Origin: Vibrio barjaei
Lineage (GTDB): Bacteria > Pseudomonadota > Gammaproteobacteria > Enterobacterales > Vibrionaceae
Length of the DNA: 64,000 bases
Assembly (NCBI RefSeq): GCF_001639065.2
Contig: NZ_LQXO02000006.1
Location: forward strand, 124,001 to 188,000
Direction: 5' to 3'
The position numbers and the translations under genes were made by a program. This document shows positions 55,026 to 64,000 of this stretch, in pieces. Positions within the stretch are counted from its first letter, which is position 1; each line of letters starts with the position of its first letter. Under the pieces are notes generated by a model that worked only from the letters and a program-made list of their open reading frames with translations, was not told the DNA's origin and made no database searches.

Positions 55026-56237
55026 ATGAAACGAGTCGTAATTACCGGTATGGGTATTGTTTCGAGCATCGGTAACAACGTAGAAGAAGTTTTAGCGTCT
55101 CTAAAAGCAGGCCGTTCTGGTATTAACGCCTCAGAGCAGTTCAAAGAGATGGGCCTTCGTTCTCAAGTGTGGGGCGACCTGAAAATCAACCCAGCTGAGC
55201 ACATTGATCGTAAAAAAATGCGCTTTATGGGTGATGCTGCGGCGTACGCTTATCTGTCTATGGAACAGGCAATTGCTGATGCGGGTCTAACAGAAGACCA
55301 AGTATCAAATGATCGCACGGGTATTGTTGCCGGTTCGGGTGGTGCTTCAGCACTAAACCAAACACTGGCGGTAGACACTATTCGTGAAAAAGGTGTGAAG
55401 CGTGTTGGTCCTTACATGGTACCTCGTACTATGTCTTCAACTGTTTCTGCATGTTTGGCGACTCCATTTAAAATCCGTGGTGTGAACTACACGATGAGTT
55501 CTGCATGTGCAACTTCGGCACACTGTATTGGCCATGCGATGGAACTGATTCAACTTGGTAAACAAGACATCGTATTTGCTGGTGGTGGTGAAGAGCTTGA
55601 TTGGACGCAAACTATGATGTTTGACGCTATGGGTGCACTATCTACTAAATACAACGAGACACCAGAAAAAGCCTCCCGTACTTACGATGCAAACCGTGAC
55701 GGTTTTGTTATCTCTGGTGGTGGCGGTATGGTTGTTGTCGAGGAACTTGAGCACGCTCTAGCACGTGGTGCGACTATCTACGGTGAAATCGTAGGTTACG
55801 GTGCAACTTCTGATGGCTACGACATGGTAGCGCCATCTGGTGAAGGTGCGGTTCGTTGTATGAAGATGGCAATGCAAGACGTAGAAGTGATTGACTATGT
55901 AAACACTCACGGTACATCAACCCCAGTTGGCGACGTAAAAGAGCTGGGCGCTATTCAAGAAGTATTCGGCGGCAATAGCCCTGCAATCTCGGCGACAAAA
56001 GCAATGACGGGTCACGCATTGGGTGCGGCTGGTGTTCATGAAGCGATTTATTCTGCGCTAATGCTACATCACAGCTTTATTGCACCAAGCATCAACGTTG
56101 AAGAACTGGATGAAGCGGCTCAAGGTCTAGATATTGTTACTGAAACTCGCGAACAAGAACTGAACACAGTGATGTCAAACAGCTTTGGTTTTGGCGGTAC
56201 TAACGCAACGTTAGTATTGAAAAAGTACCAAGGCTAA
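55026..56237 (+). CDS. fabB: Beta-ketoacyl-ACP synthase I
   Basis: 403 residues. Thiolase-fold condensing enzyme with the complete Cys-His-His triad: Cys in [11 protein letters not shown] (about 163), His in [13 protein letters not shown] (about 297) and His in [17 protein letters not shown] (about 332). The start [15 protein letters not shown] matches the family, with AGGAAAG before the ATG. It elongates fatty acids and is needed for unsaturated chains. Followed by a 220-base intergenic region with a strong terminator. Confidence 0.97.
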   Translation: MKRVVITGMGIVSSIGNNVEEVLASLKAGRSGINASEQFKEMGLRSQVWGDLKINPAEHIDRKKMRFMGDAAAYAYLSMEQAIADAGLTEDQVSNDRTGIVAGSGGASALNQTLAVDTIREKGVKRVGPYMVPRTMSSTVSACLATPFKIRGVNYTMSSACATSAHCIGHAMELIQLGKQDIVFAGGGEELDWTQTMMFDAMGALSTKYNETPEKASRTYDANRDGFVISGGGGMVVVEELEHALARGATIYGEIVGYGATSDGYDMVAPSGEGAVRCMKMAMQDVEVIDYVNTHGTSTPVGDVKELGAIQEVFGGNSPAISATKAMTGHALGAAGVHEAIYSALMLHHSFIAPSINVEELDEAAQGLDIVTETREQELNTVMSNSFGFGGTNATLVLKKYQG

Positions 56238-56262
56238 GACTGGATAATCAGTTATTATGATT

Positions 56263-56374
56263 TCCAGAGCTGACCAGTGAAAATTGGTCGCAGACGCAAG
56301 TTTTAGCCCCTGGAGAGCGGGTTAGAATCCTTTTGTTCTGGATATTGCCCAGCCATTATTGGCTGGGCATTTTT
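56263..56374 (+). ncRNA. Candidate structured RNA or 3'-UTR RNA after fabB
   Basis: TCCAGA (56263-56268) can pair with TCTGGA (56337-56342), closing a region that contains GACCA/TGGTC. It is followed at once by a strong terminator (56347-56374). Sequence such as GCAGACGCAAG inside does not look coding. It could be a processed fabB 3'-end RNA or simply a long trailer; no known family recognised. Confidence 0.3.
56347..56374 (+). terminator. Terminator of fabB transcript
   Basis: GCCCAGCCA / TGGCTGGGC with a short loop and ATTTTT tail. Confidence 0.9.
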
Positions 56375-56469
56375 CTATCTACGGAGTTTGAAGAGAGTTC
56401 TCTCGACACTGTGGTGAAGATCTAGCACAATTCACGCCTAGGTAAGGACAACACCCTTTGGACAAAACA

Positions 56470-57615
56470 ATGAAGATTATTGTTGATGAAGCAATGCCTT
56501 ATGCTGTCGAATTGTTCGAGCAGCTAGGAGAAGTTATAGCGAAACCAGGACGTGAGCTAACGGCTGACGACCTTATTGACGTTGATGCGTTGATGATACG
56601 TTCGATCACAAAAGTGAATGAATCGTTGCTAGAAAAAGCGAACAAATTGAAATTTGTCGGTACAGCGACAGCGGGCATGGATCATGTTGATCAAGCATTA
56701 TTGCAACAACGTGGTATCTTTTTCACGGCTGCACCAGGTTGCAATAAGGTTGGCGTTGCGGAATACGTGATCAGTAGCTTGATGGTTATTGCTCAGCAAC
56801 AAGGTTTCTCTATTTTTGACAAAACAGTAGGCATTGTTGGTTGTGGTCAAGTAGGAAGCTATCTTCAAAAGTGTTTACAAGGTATTGGTGTTAAGGTTCT
56901 GCTCAACGACCCTCTTAAGCAGCAACAAAGCGACAGCCGTGAATTTACCGATCTAGATGTACTGCTAGAGCAATCTGACGTCGTCACTATGCACACGCCA
57001 ATTACACGAGATGGTGAATTTCCGACTCATCATTTAATCGACGAAGCGCGTTTAAACAACTTTAGAGCTGACCAAATCTTAATAAACGCAGCACGTGGTC
57101 CTGTGGTGGATAATGCTGCTCTAAAGCAACGACTACTTAAGAACGATGGGTTTACTGCCGTTCTTGACGTGTTTGAGTTTGAACCAGTAGTTGATTTTGA
57201 CCTGCTTCCTCTGTTAACGTTCGCGACCCCTCATATTGCGGGCTATGGTTTAGAGGGTAAAGCTCGCGGCACGACGATGATCTTCAATAGCTATTGTGAG
57301 TTTTTGCAGTTATCTGAACGTGCTAACCCAGATGCTTTATTACCTATTGCCCCCATTCCACAAATTACATTAGATAGAGAGTGGGATGAAGCGACACTGC
57401 ATAGCATGACTCAAATCATCTATGATGTACGCAAAGACGACGCAATTTTCCGCCGTAAGATTCACAATGAAGGCGGCTTTGATAAAATGCGCAAAAATTA
57501 TTGGGATAGGCGTGAATATGGCGCCATCCTTGTTAAAGGTAACGATTCATGCAATTTAGCACCTTTAGCAGAACTAGGATTTCAAATCGAGGTAGCCAAT
57601 GAGCCAACAATTTAA
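56470..57615 (+). CDS. pdxB: Erythronate-4-phosphate dehydrogenase
   Basis: 381 residues from ATG 56470 ([16 protein letters not shown], the usual PdxB start); a TTG four codons earlier is less likely. D-2-hydroxyacid dehydrogenase fold: NAD motif [13 protein letters not shown] (about 120-132) and the conserved catalytic Arg/Glu/His positions in [16 protein letters not shown] and TPHIAGYG. The C-terminal PdxB dimerisation domain is present. It catalyses the second step of pyridoxal-phosphate synthesis. Its last 17 bases overlap the start of asd, so the two are coupled. Confidence 0.95.
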   Translation: MKIIVDEAMPYAVELFEQLGEVIAKPGRELTADDLIDVDALMIRSITKVNESLLEKANKLKFVGTATAGMDHVDQALLQQRGIFFTAAPGCNKVGVAEYVISSLMVIAQQQGFSIFDKTVGIVGCGQVGSYLQKCLQGIGVKVLLNDPLKQQQSDSREFTDLDVLLEQSDVVTMHTPITRDGEFPTHHLIDEARLNNFRADQILINAARGPVVDNAALKQRLLKNDGFTAVLDVFEFEPVVDFDLLPLLTFATPHIAGYGLEGKARGTTMIFNSYCEFLQLSERANPDALLPIAPIPQITLDREWDEATLHSMTQIIYDVRKDDAIFRRKIHNEGGFDKMRKNYWDRREYGAILVKGNDSCNLAPLAELGFQIEVANEPTI

Positions 57616-58612
57616 TATTGCTATATTTGGAGCAACCGGCGCTGTAGGTGAAACTATGGTGGAAGTGCTTCAAGAACGTGAATTTCCAATGGGTGACATT
57701 TACTTGCTGGCTAGTGAACGTAGTGAAGGTAAAACTTATCGCATTAATGGTAAAACCGTTCGAGTCGAGAATGTAGAAAACTTTGATTGGTCTCAAGTTC
57801 ACATCGCATTGTTCTCTGCTGGTGGCGAGCAATCAGCGAAGTGGGCACCGATTGCGGCTGATGAAGGCGTGGTTGTTATCGATAACTCTTCAAACTTCCG
57901 TTACGAGTATGACGTTCCTTTGGTTGTTCCAGAAGTTAATCCAGAAGCGATTGCTGAGTTCCGTAACCGTAACATTATTGCCAACCCAAATTGTTCAACT
58001 ATTCAAATGTTGGTTGCATTGAAGCCTATTCATGACGCTGTAGGTATTGATCGTATTAATGTCACGACGTATCAGTCAGTGTCTGGCGCGGGTAAAACAG
58101 GTATTGATGAGTTAGCGGGTCAAACGGCAATGCTGTTAAACGGCAAACCAGTTGAAAATAAAGCGTTTAGCCAGCAGATTGCGTTTAACTGTATTCCACA
58201 GATTGACCAGTTTATGGACAATGGCTACACCAAAGAAGAAATGAAAATGGTGTGGGAAACTCAGAAGATCTTCAATGATGCGAGCATCATGGTGAACCCA
58301 ACGTGTGTTCGAGTTCCGGTATTCTACGGCCATGCTGAAGCGGTACACTTAGAAACTCGTGCGCCAATCTCAGCGGAAGAAGTGACGCAACTGTTAGAGC
58401 AAACGGACGGCATTGAAGTATTCCATGGTGCAGATATGCCAACCCAAGTTCGTGATGCGGGCGGCAAAGACCACGTTATGGTTGGTCGTATTCGCAATGA
58501 CATCAGTCATCACAGCGGTGTCAACCTTTGGGTAGTTGCAGACAACGTACGTAAAGGCGCCGCGACGAATGCAGTGCAAATTGCAGAAGTATTAATTCGC
58601 GATTACTTCTAA
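57599..58612 (+). CDS. asd: Aspartate-semialdehyde dehydrogenase, second type
   Basis: 337 residues. NADP site [14 protein letters not shown] at the start, active-site Cys in NPNCSTIQM (about 133), substrate residues in [13 protein letters not shown], and catalytic His in [15 protein letters not shown]. At 337 residues and with this sequence it belongs to the USG/Gram-positive-like branch, the second ASADH that vibrios carry, as well as an E. coli-like one elsewhere. It makes aspartate semialdehyde for Lys, Thr, Met and diaminopimelate. Overlaps pdxB; ended by a hairpin. Confidence 0.93.
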   Translation: MSQQFNIAIFGATGAVGETMVEVLQEREFPMGDIYLLASERSEGKTYRINGKTVRVENVENFDWSQVHIALFSAGGEQSAKWAPIAADEGVVVIDNSSNFRYEYDVPLVVPEVNPEAIAEFRNRNIIANPNCSTIQMLVALKPIHDAVGIDRINVTTYQSVSGAGKTGIDELAGQTAMLLNGKPVENKAFSQQIAFNCIPQIDQFMDNGYTKEEMKMVWETQKIFNDASIMVNPTCVRVPVFYGHAEAVHLETRAPISAEEVTQLLEQTDGIEVFHGADMPTQVRDAGGKDHVMVGRIRNDISHHSGVNLWVVADNVRKGAATNAVQIAEVLIRDYF

Positions 58613-58642
58613 ATTCGTTACGTTGGATTTAAGTTGATTATT

Positions 58643-58666
58643 AAAGGCCTCTTGTTAGAGGCCTTT
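58643..58666 (+). terminator. Terminator after asd
   Basis: AAAGGCCTC / GAGGCCTTT, six-base loop; T-run is short. Confidence 0.75.
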
Positions 58667-58808
58667 GTTCTGTATAGAGTGACAAAATTGGTACGAATAT
58701 CATGCTTGAATCATGTTTTTTCAAGGCTGAGCTATAGTTTTGCAGTGATTATCCGATATAGTACCAAGATTAGATTTGTATTTTTTATCGCAGACAGCTG
58801 AGCCTTCC

Positions 58809-61800
58809 ATGCATCATTTTTTAAAGCCTTTGCTGGTGACACTTGCACTAGCAGGAGCGACGACTTCTTTTTCTATCAGCGCTGATACTATTCGATTAAC
58901 TGGCCCTAACGGTGAAGCTCTGGCTGCGCCACAGTTTTCACAGCCAATTCGTAATCAAGTTACTCCAGATTCTGACACGCCTGCTCGCTATTATGGGCCT
59001 ACTAAGGTCAACGAAACTCTTTGGTCGATTGCGAGTCGGTTCAAACCAGCAGACGCTACTGTACAACAAACGATTTACGCCTTTTATCAACTCAATCCAG
59101 CCGTATTTGAGCAAAACAATATTCACAAGCTGGTCCCTAACAGCGAGCTCCGTATCCCGTCTGACACTCAAATCAATCGTGTCGATTTACAAGAAGCTTT
59201 AGCCGTACTTTCTGCTCATCAAAATAAACTCAATTCAGCAGCGACACAGACCAAGGTGGTCGCGGAATCAGAGCCTGCGGTAAAACCGGCTGATGTGAAA
59301 CCAAGGTTGGAAACATCGGCGATAACCGAATCGAATCCATCGCAAGCCACGAAAGAAAAAGTTTCGGACATAAAACCTCAGACAGGTTTAGAGCAAGTTA
59401 TTCCAGCAGCGAAAGGCTTAATTGAGTCGGGTGAGATTAAGCCGCCAGCACAAGAGCTAACTCAAAAGCTTCAGGAAGAGTTGACGCGTTCAGAAAGTGA
59501 ATTACTTTCCTTAGAAGAGCGTAATCATCAACTGAGATTGATGTTGTCAGAAGTCCAAAATGAAGTGGAAGTTCTAAAAACTGAAGTCAGCAACGAAGAG
59601 CGTATTCGTACAGAGGTTGAGCGACAGCTCAGTGAAGAAAAACGCAAGCAAGCAGAGATGGCAAGGCTTGCGCCGAGCAAGTTGGATACGTGGTTAGCTA
59701 AGCCTTGGTTTGTTGCCTTACTAGCATTTGTTCCTGCATTGCTGATCGGCTTATTGGTAATGATGGTTTTACGATCTCGTAAGCAAAAGACGCAGATTAC
59801 TAGTAATCAAGAAACCAATACTTCAAATCCGTCTTCTGATGTTGCAGCAGCGACCGCTGGTGTTGCTACTGCAGCTGTTGCGGTTGATACTCTGGATGAT
59901 GATAACCCGTTCTCGGATGACCTCCTTGCTGGGATTGAGGAAGATGATGACAGTAGCCAACTAGAGGTAGAGCAACAGCCAGAAGATGATATCTTCGCCG
60001 ATTTGAATGATAGCGATCTTGATTTCAATTTAGATGATGATGACGAAGATCCGTTCGCCAGCATCGACGAAGATGGTGAGCTGGATATCGGTTTTGTTGA
60101 TCTTGACGCGAGTAATAACGGCATCAGCGTTAAAGATGGTGAAAAGGCATTAGGTCTTGAAGAAATGGAACGTGCACTCAATGATGTTGCTGTTCCAGAT
60201 GCAGAAGATGACCTCGATTTAAACTTGTCTGATACAGATTCAGAGCCTGTTTCTCAACAAGAGCTCGACGATCTGTTTGCTGATTTTAACGGCACGTCTA
60301 ATAGTGAAACGACGGACCTTGATTTGGAGGAGCCTGAAAGCTCCCTGAATCAAGCGGACATGGACGAGTTACTTGCGGGTGATAGCTTTGATCTAGAAAG
60401 TGATGGTGACTTTAATCTCGATGATCTAGATATTGAAACCGATAACAAAGCTGCATCAGAGCAAGCAGATGAGCCCGTTGATAATGCCGATATTGATGAC
60501 CTTTTTGCCCAGTTTTCACAAATAGATACAACGCCTGAAGCGCCACAGTCTAATACCGATGAGGTCACACAAGACGAAGAAGTCGCACTTCTAGACGATA
60601 TGCTGGACGACGATTTTGAATTGTCGGATTTGGATGATTCTGATCTAATGCTCGATGAAATAGTCGATGCTGATGAGAAAGAAGTGACTGACAAGGAGCT
60701 TGAATCTTCCGAGAATATAGACCTAGATGATGTCACTCTGCTGGCAGATGAAGACTTAGAGCTTGATGAAAATAATACCGATTTACTTGATGAGTTGCTT
60801 TTCGAAAGCACATTAGGCAATTCAGCCTCTGATGAGAAGCAAGCCGTCGGTCTGGACCCGTTTGCCTCTGACGATCTTATTGGCGCAGATATTGATTTAG
60901 ATAATGAGATCGAAGACAGCGAACTTGAACTCTCTGAACTTGGACTTTCTGGCCTTGAGCCATCAAACCTTGAACCTTCAACAGTAGAAGCCGAATCTCC
61001 ACTAGCACAACAGCCTGACGACGTAATGGCTGTAGCAGAAAGTACGGATGTAGAAGAAAACACTGATGTAGATAAGCCGGTCGAAGAGAGTGTGGCTGCC
61101 ACAGCGCAAAATGTGACTGAAGACCAGCACTTAGAGGATGAACTCGATCTGGCATTAGATGCTGAGTTGTTTCCAGCTACTGCTGAGGCTGAGCAAGTAA
61201 ATATCGAAGAGCTCGATTCGATGGATTTGTCTTCATCTTCGCAAGCTCCTGCTGTTGAAGCGCTGTCCCAAGTGGAAGAGCCATCAACATTAGATGACTT
61301 AGACAGTAATGTTCCTGATGTTGATTCTATTCCAGATAACCTAGGCATTGAAGAAGCGCCGTTAAAGTCAAGTTTTGAAAGCGAAGCTTCGCAAGAGAAC
61401 GAGCGACGTAACGAGGCGCATCAGCAACAAACGTCAGCCAGTGATAACGCGAGTACTGCATTTGAAGATGAGTTCGACTTCTCCCCTGAAATTGAAGGGG
61501 TAGGCGAGTCGGGCACAGCGCCGCGTGATGATGCGCAAGAACAGAAAGAACTTGAAGCCTTGATGGCAAATGAGTTTGGAATTCCTCAAGATGATGATTG
61601 GTTGACAGATGATGAACATACTCAGTCAATTGCGGTGGAAGCAGCAGTGGCTGAATCATCTCATGAAGAAGAGTCAGAAGATGACTTTTTAGCCAAGGCT
61701 TTACAAAGTGAATACAACGAAGAAAATGCCTTCGCCGATGCAGAGGGTGAGGCTGAGGATACGTTGCAGCCGGATTCAGAATTGGCTGCCGACTTTGCCA

Positions 61801-62951
61801 TGGCTGATGATGAACTACCTGAGTATAGCGAAGAAGATGCGCTTGCTGATGTGTTGGCAGGACCGCCAATAGAGCAGGAGGGGTCTGAGCCAAGCGATGT
61901 TAACGAATCGGATATTGAAGCCGTACTACATGACATTGAACTGCCAGAGGTAGACGTTGCCCACAATACTGAGAGTGACATTGAGACTGCTTCTCAATCA
62001 GATGCCACTCAAACGATGCTGGAACGAGAACCGATTGAAGAATTTGATTTTCCTGATTACACCGAAGAGGACGCGTATGCGGATAGCGAGCAAGCAGAAC
62101 CTGAGCTTGTTCATGAGACTTCGGCTCAGGATGAGTTCACCGGTGGCGCTATTTCGCTAGAGGACCTACCGGAATACGATGAGTCACAAGCTGCGGCGGA
62201 TATGGAGCCGTCCGCTTCTGAACAAGAGCCAAGTTTTGCAGTTGAGCAAGACATGGTAGGTGAAACATTAGATCACTCAGAAATTGATGCTCTAGCAGAT
62301 GCTTTCTCTATGGTAGACATGTCAGCCATTGAGCAAGAAGGTCAGCTGGGGGAGTTGCTGCAAGAGGGTGAGCAAGCGTTCTCAAATATTAGTCCTGTTG
62401 ACCAAACCACTGTGGATAGTGCTGGTATGGATTTAGGTGTGATGCTGCAAGATGCTCCAGACCAAGAAGGTGGTGAGGACTGGAATGGTTTCTCATTGAC
62501 TGACGAGCAGCGAGCATCAATCGACCATCAAATCCCAGATGAAGAACAGGAAATTTGGAACAACACTCATGCTGGTTCTTTAGCTGATGCCAGTGAAGAA
62601 GACTGGGCTTCCCAAGACCCTGTCGCCGACTTTGAAGACAACGCAGAACAATTTATGACGATCGATGAGCTGATGGCACAGGTCGACGACAATGATTCCA
62701 CCGATGAGGAAGAAGAGTTGAAGTTGGATGTGGGATTGGATGAGTTCCCTGATGTTATTGGTCCTATTACTGAAGTCGATGTCGATTCTGATTCCGAAGC
62801 CGCAGGAAACCTTGATCTTGCCAAGATCTATATCGAAATGAACGATTTCGACGGGGCGGTGAAATTACTTGAGAAAGCGCTACTAGAAGGTAGTGGCAAT
62901 ATTCAATCAGAAGCGAAGGCCTTGCTTGCAAAGCTTTCCGAATATCAGTAA
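58809..62951 (+). CDS. fimV: FimV polar hub / LysM membrane protein
   Basis: About 1380 residues from ATG 58809, which starts a signal sequence (MHHFLKPLLVTLALAGATTSFS); a TTG at 58776 is the alternative. A LysM peptidoglycan-binding region (about 55-115, VNETLWSIASRFKP), a coiled coil (about 215-290), a membrane helix (about 300-322, WFVALLAFVPALLIGLLVMM), a very long acidic low-complexity cytoplasmic region (about 345-1320, rich in D/E with D-L-D and D-E-L-P-E-Y type repeats) and the conserved C-terminal FimV/TPR segment NLDLAKIYIEMNDFDGAVKLLEKAL. FimV organises the cell pole, type IV pili and related systems. Confidence 0.93.
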   Translation: MHHFLKPLLVTLALAGATTSFSISADTIRLTGPNGEALAAPQFSQPIRNQVTPDSDTPARYYGPTKVNETLWSIASRFKPADATVQQTIYAFYQLNPAVFEQNNIHKLVPNSELRIPSDTQINRVDLQEALAVLSAHQNKLNSAATQTKVVAESEPAVKPADVKPRLETSAITESNPSQATKEKVSDIKPQTGLEQVIPAAKGLIESGEIKPPAQELTQKLQEELTRSESELLSLEERNHQLRLMLSEVQNEVEVLKTEVSNEERIRTEVERQLSEEKRKQAEMARLAPSKLDTWLAKPWFVALLAFVPALLIGLLVMMVLRSRKQKTQITSNQETNTSNPSSDVAAATAGVATAAVAVDTLDDDNPFSDDLLAGIEEDDDSSQLEVEQQPEDDIFADLNDSDLDFNLDDDDEDPFASIDEDGELDIGFVDLDASNNGISVKDGEKALGLEEMERALNDVAVPDAEDDLDLNLSDTDSEPVSQQELDDLFADFNGTSNSETTDLDLEEPESSLNQADMDELLAGDSFDLESDGDFNLDDLDIETDNKAASEQADEPVDNADIDDLFAQFSQIDTTPEAPQSNTDEVTQDEEVALLDDMLDDDFELSDLDDSDLMLDEIVDADEKEVTDKELESSENIDLDDVTLLADEDLELDENNTDLLDELLFESTLGNSASDEKQAVGLDPFASDDLIGADIDLDNEIEDSELELSELGLSGLEPSNLEPSTVEAESPLAQQPDDVMAVAESTDVEENTDVDKPVEESVAATAQNVTEDQHLEDELDLALDAELFPATAEAEQVNIEELDSMDLSSSSQAPAVEALSQVEEPSTLDDLDSNVPDVDSIPDNLGIEEAPLKSSFESEASQENERRNEAHQQQTSASDNASTAFEDEFDFSPEIEGVGESGTAPRDDAQEQKELEALMANEFGIPQDDDWLTDDEHTQSIAVEAAVAESSHEEESEDDFLAKALQSEYNEENAFADAEGEAEDTLQPDSELAADFAMADDELPEYSEEDALADVLAGPPIEQEGSEPSDVNESDIEAVLHDIELPEVDVAHNTESDIETASQSDATQTMLEREPIEEFDFPDYTEEDAYADSEQAEPELVHETSAQDEFTGGAISLEDLPEYDESQAAADMEPSASEQEPSFAVEQDMVGETLDHSEIDALADAFSMVDMSAIEQEGQLGELLQEGEQAFSNISPVDQTTVDSAGMDLGVMLQDAPDQEGGEDWNGFSLTDEQRASIDHQIPDEEQEIWNNTHAGSLADASEEDWASQDPVADFEDNAEQFMTIDELMAQVDDNDSTDEEEELKLDVGLDEFPDVIGPITEVDVDSDSEAAGNLDLAKIYIEMNDFDGAVKLLEKALLEGSGNIQSEAKALLAKLSEYQ

Positions 62952-62964
62952 ATAAAAGTGATGT

Positions 62965-62993
62965 AAAACGGCGGTTGAATGACCGCCGTTTTT
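62965..62993 (+). terminator. Terminator after fimV
   Basis: AAAACGGCGGT / ACCGCCGTTTTT, six-base loop, more Ts following. Confidence 0.9.
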
Positions 62994-63101
62994 GCTTTTA
63001 CGCTTTGATGACAAAGCATTCACCACCTACGGGTTTATACCTTTATGAGTTGGGTATATACTTTGCCCCCTTTGAAAATTGACAGATAGACAGAGAAAAC
63101 G

Positions 63102-63905
63102 ATGAAAGTTGCATTAGGTATCGAATATAACGGTGCAAACTACTACGGTTGGCAAAGACAAAGAGACGTATCAAGTGTGCAAGAGGAGCTGGAGAAAGCA
63201 CTATCGATCGTTGCAAATCAGCCAGTAGAAGTACAGTGTGCCGGTCGAACAGATGCAGGTGTGCACGGCACTGGGCAAGTGGTTCATTTTGAGTCTTCTG
63301 TCATTCGTAAACCAGCGGCCTGGACCATGGGTGTGAATGCGAATCTTCCTAAGGATATCGCTGTACGTTGGGCAAAAGAAGTCCCTGATGAATTTCATGC
63401 TCGTTTTTCAGCGACTGCGCGACGTTATCGTTATGTGATCTTTAACCATACGTTGCGACCTGGCATTTTGTCTTCTGGTATTAGTCATTATCATGGTGAA
63501 CTTGATGCGGAAAAAATGCATCAAGCAGGTCAACATTTGCTGGGCGAAAATGACTTTACGTCGTTTAGAGCGGTTCACTGTCAGTCTCGAAGCCCATGGC
63601 GTAATATCATGCATCTAAATGTTTCTCGCCATGGACCGTACGTGGTTATTGATATCAAAGCTAATGCCTTTGTTCATCATATGGTGCGTAATATTACTGG
63701 CAGCTTGATTATGGTGGGTAAAGGTGAACAGCCACCAGAGTGGATTGAATGGCTATTGCAGCAGAAAGATCGCAAGTTAGCCGGTGCAACGGCAAAAGCC
63801 GAAGGCCTGTATTTGGTCGATGTGGATTATCCAAGTGAGTACCAGCTCCCAGAAGTGCCAATTGGTCCACTATTTTTGCCGAATGATGTGAACTCTGGTT
63901 GGTAA
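63102..63905 (+). CDS. truA: tRNA pseudouridine(38-40) synthase TruA
   Basis: 267 residues. The catalytic Asp is in the motif [18 protein letters not shown] (about 47-64). Further family marks are [22 protein letters not shown] and [15 protein letters not shown]. It modifies uridines 38-40 in the anticodon arm. The start is [11 protein letters not shown], directly matching the family. It has its own promoter region after the fimV terminator. The last 95 bases of the window hold no complete gene; accD commonly follows in related genomes. Confidence 0.96.
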   Translation: MKVALGIEYNGANYYGWQRQRDVSSVQEELEKALSIVANQPVEVQCAGRTDAGVHGTGQVVHFESSVIRKPAAWTMGVNANLPKDIAVRWAKEVPDEFHARFSATARRYRYVIFNHTLRPGILSSGISHYHGELDAEKMHQAGQHLLGENDFTSFRAVHCQSRSPWRNIMHLNVSRHGPYVVIDIKANAFVHHMVRNITGSLIMVGKGEQPPEWIEWLLQQKDRKLAGATAKAEGLYLVDVDYPSEYQLPEVPIGPLFLPNDVNSGW

Positions 63906-64000
63906 TTGTACTCGAAAATCAGTAGAGACTTTCGGCGTTACAAATATTTATGGCAATGTCACAAGGATAGGTACAACCAGTTTTTTATCTACAGTTAGCC

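Noticed and set aside
60350..61893. Long reverse-strand open frames inside fimV
   Set aside because: Ser-rich shadow products caused by the repeated Asp/Glu codons of fimV on the other strand.
1..64000. Phage, defence island, CRISPR array, complete IS element
   Set aside because: No repeat-spacer arrays, transposase or integrase genes, or known defence genes were seen on either strand.

Overview
The window looks like chromosome I of a Vibrio or close Vibrionaceae relative (gammaproteobacterium). The main evidence is the right-hand end, where mnmC (reverse strand) faces fabB, followed by pdxB, asd (second-type aspartate-semialdehyde dehydrogenase), fimV and truA. This is the core gene order known from vibrios. 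Coding sequences with AT-leaning composition, two RhlE-type helicases, a GGDEF protein, a short chemoreceptor and DUF2799/DUF4056 proteins fit the same picture. This assignment is by recognition, with no database search.

Layout. 1-2.9 kb: AT-rich, poorly coding, decayed accessory DNA containing two diverged copies of a small-gene cassette. 2.9-12 kb: accessory genes. These are an outer-membrane barrel, an alkylsulfatase-like metallo-beta-lactamase-fold protein divergent from an HSL-type esterase, a LysR regulator, a pectinacetylesterase/Notum-family hydrolase, a 1-kb gap with a probable gene remnant, and an M91-like metallopeptidase fragment. 12-19.5 kb: a copper/silver efflux operon (small Cys/His protein, TolC-like channel, CusB with two fused CusF-like domains, CusA, Met/His-rich cupredoxin) behind a textbook MerR/CueR-type promoter. 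19.5-24.6 kb: a triple-Rid-domain protein, then glutamate decarboxylase with an AspT-type antiporter. 24.7-32.4 kb: chemoreceptor, RhlE-like helicase, small membrane proteins and lipoprotein, a Crp-like regulator divergent from a FadL-type porin, and another barrel.

32.4-40.2 kb: a two-gene operon for an unusually long pyruvate:ferredoxin-type oxidoreductase and an NfnB-NfnA fusion, apparently linking 2-oxoacid oxidation through ferredoxin to NAD(P). 40.9-48.1 kb: L,D-transpeptidase-like protein, RhlE, MATE efflux pump, and a LysR-dgcN-dgcA cluster matching the D-glutamate catabolic pathway of marine bacteria. 48.2-52.7 kb: dgkA with a DUF4056 gene, and a periplasmic binding protein coupled to a membrane GGDEF diguanylate cyclase. 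52.8-64 kb: core genes mnmC, fabB, pdxB, asd, fimV, truA.

No rRNA, tRNA, CRISPR array, intact insertion sequence or phage was seen. The most interesting points are the PFOR-Nfn pair, the duplicated decayed cassettes at the left edge, the tandem Rid protein with only one catalytic arginine, the binding protein-cyclase pair, and the alkylsulfatase homologue with altered metal ligands.
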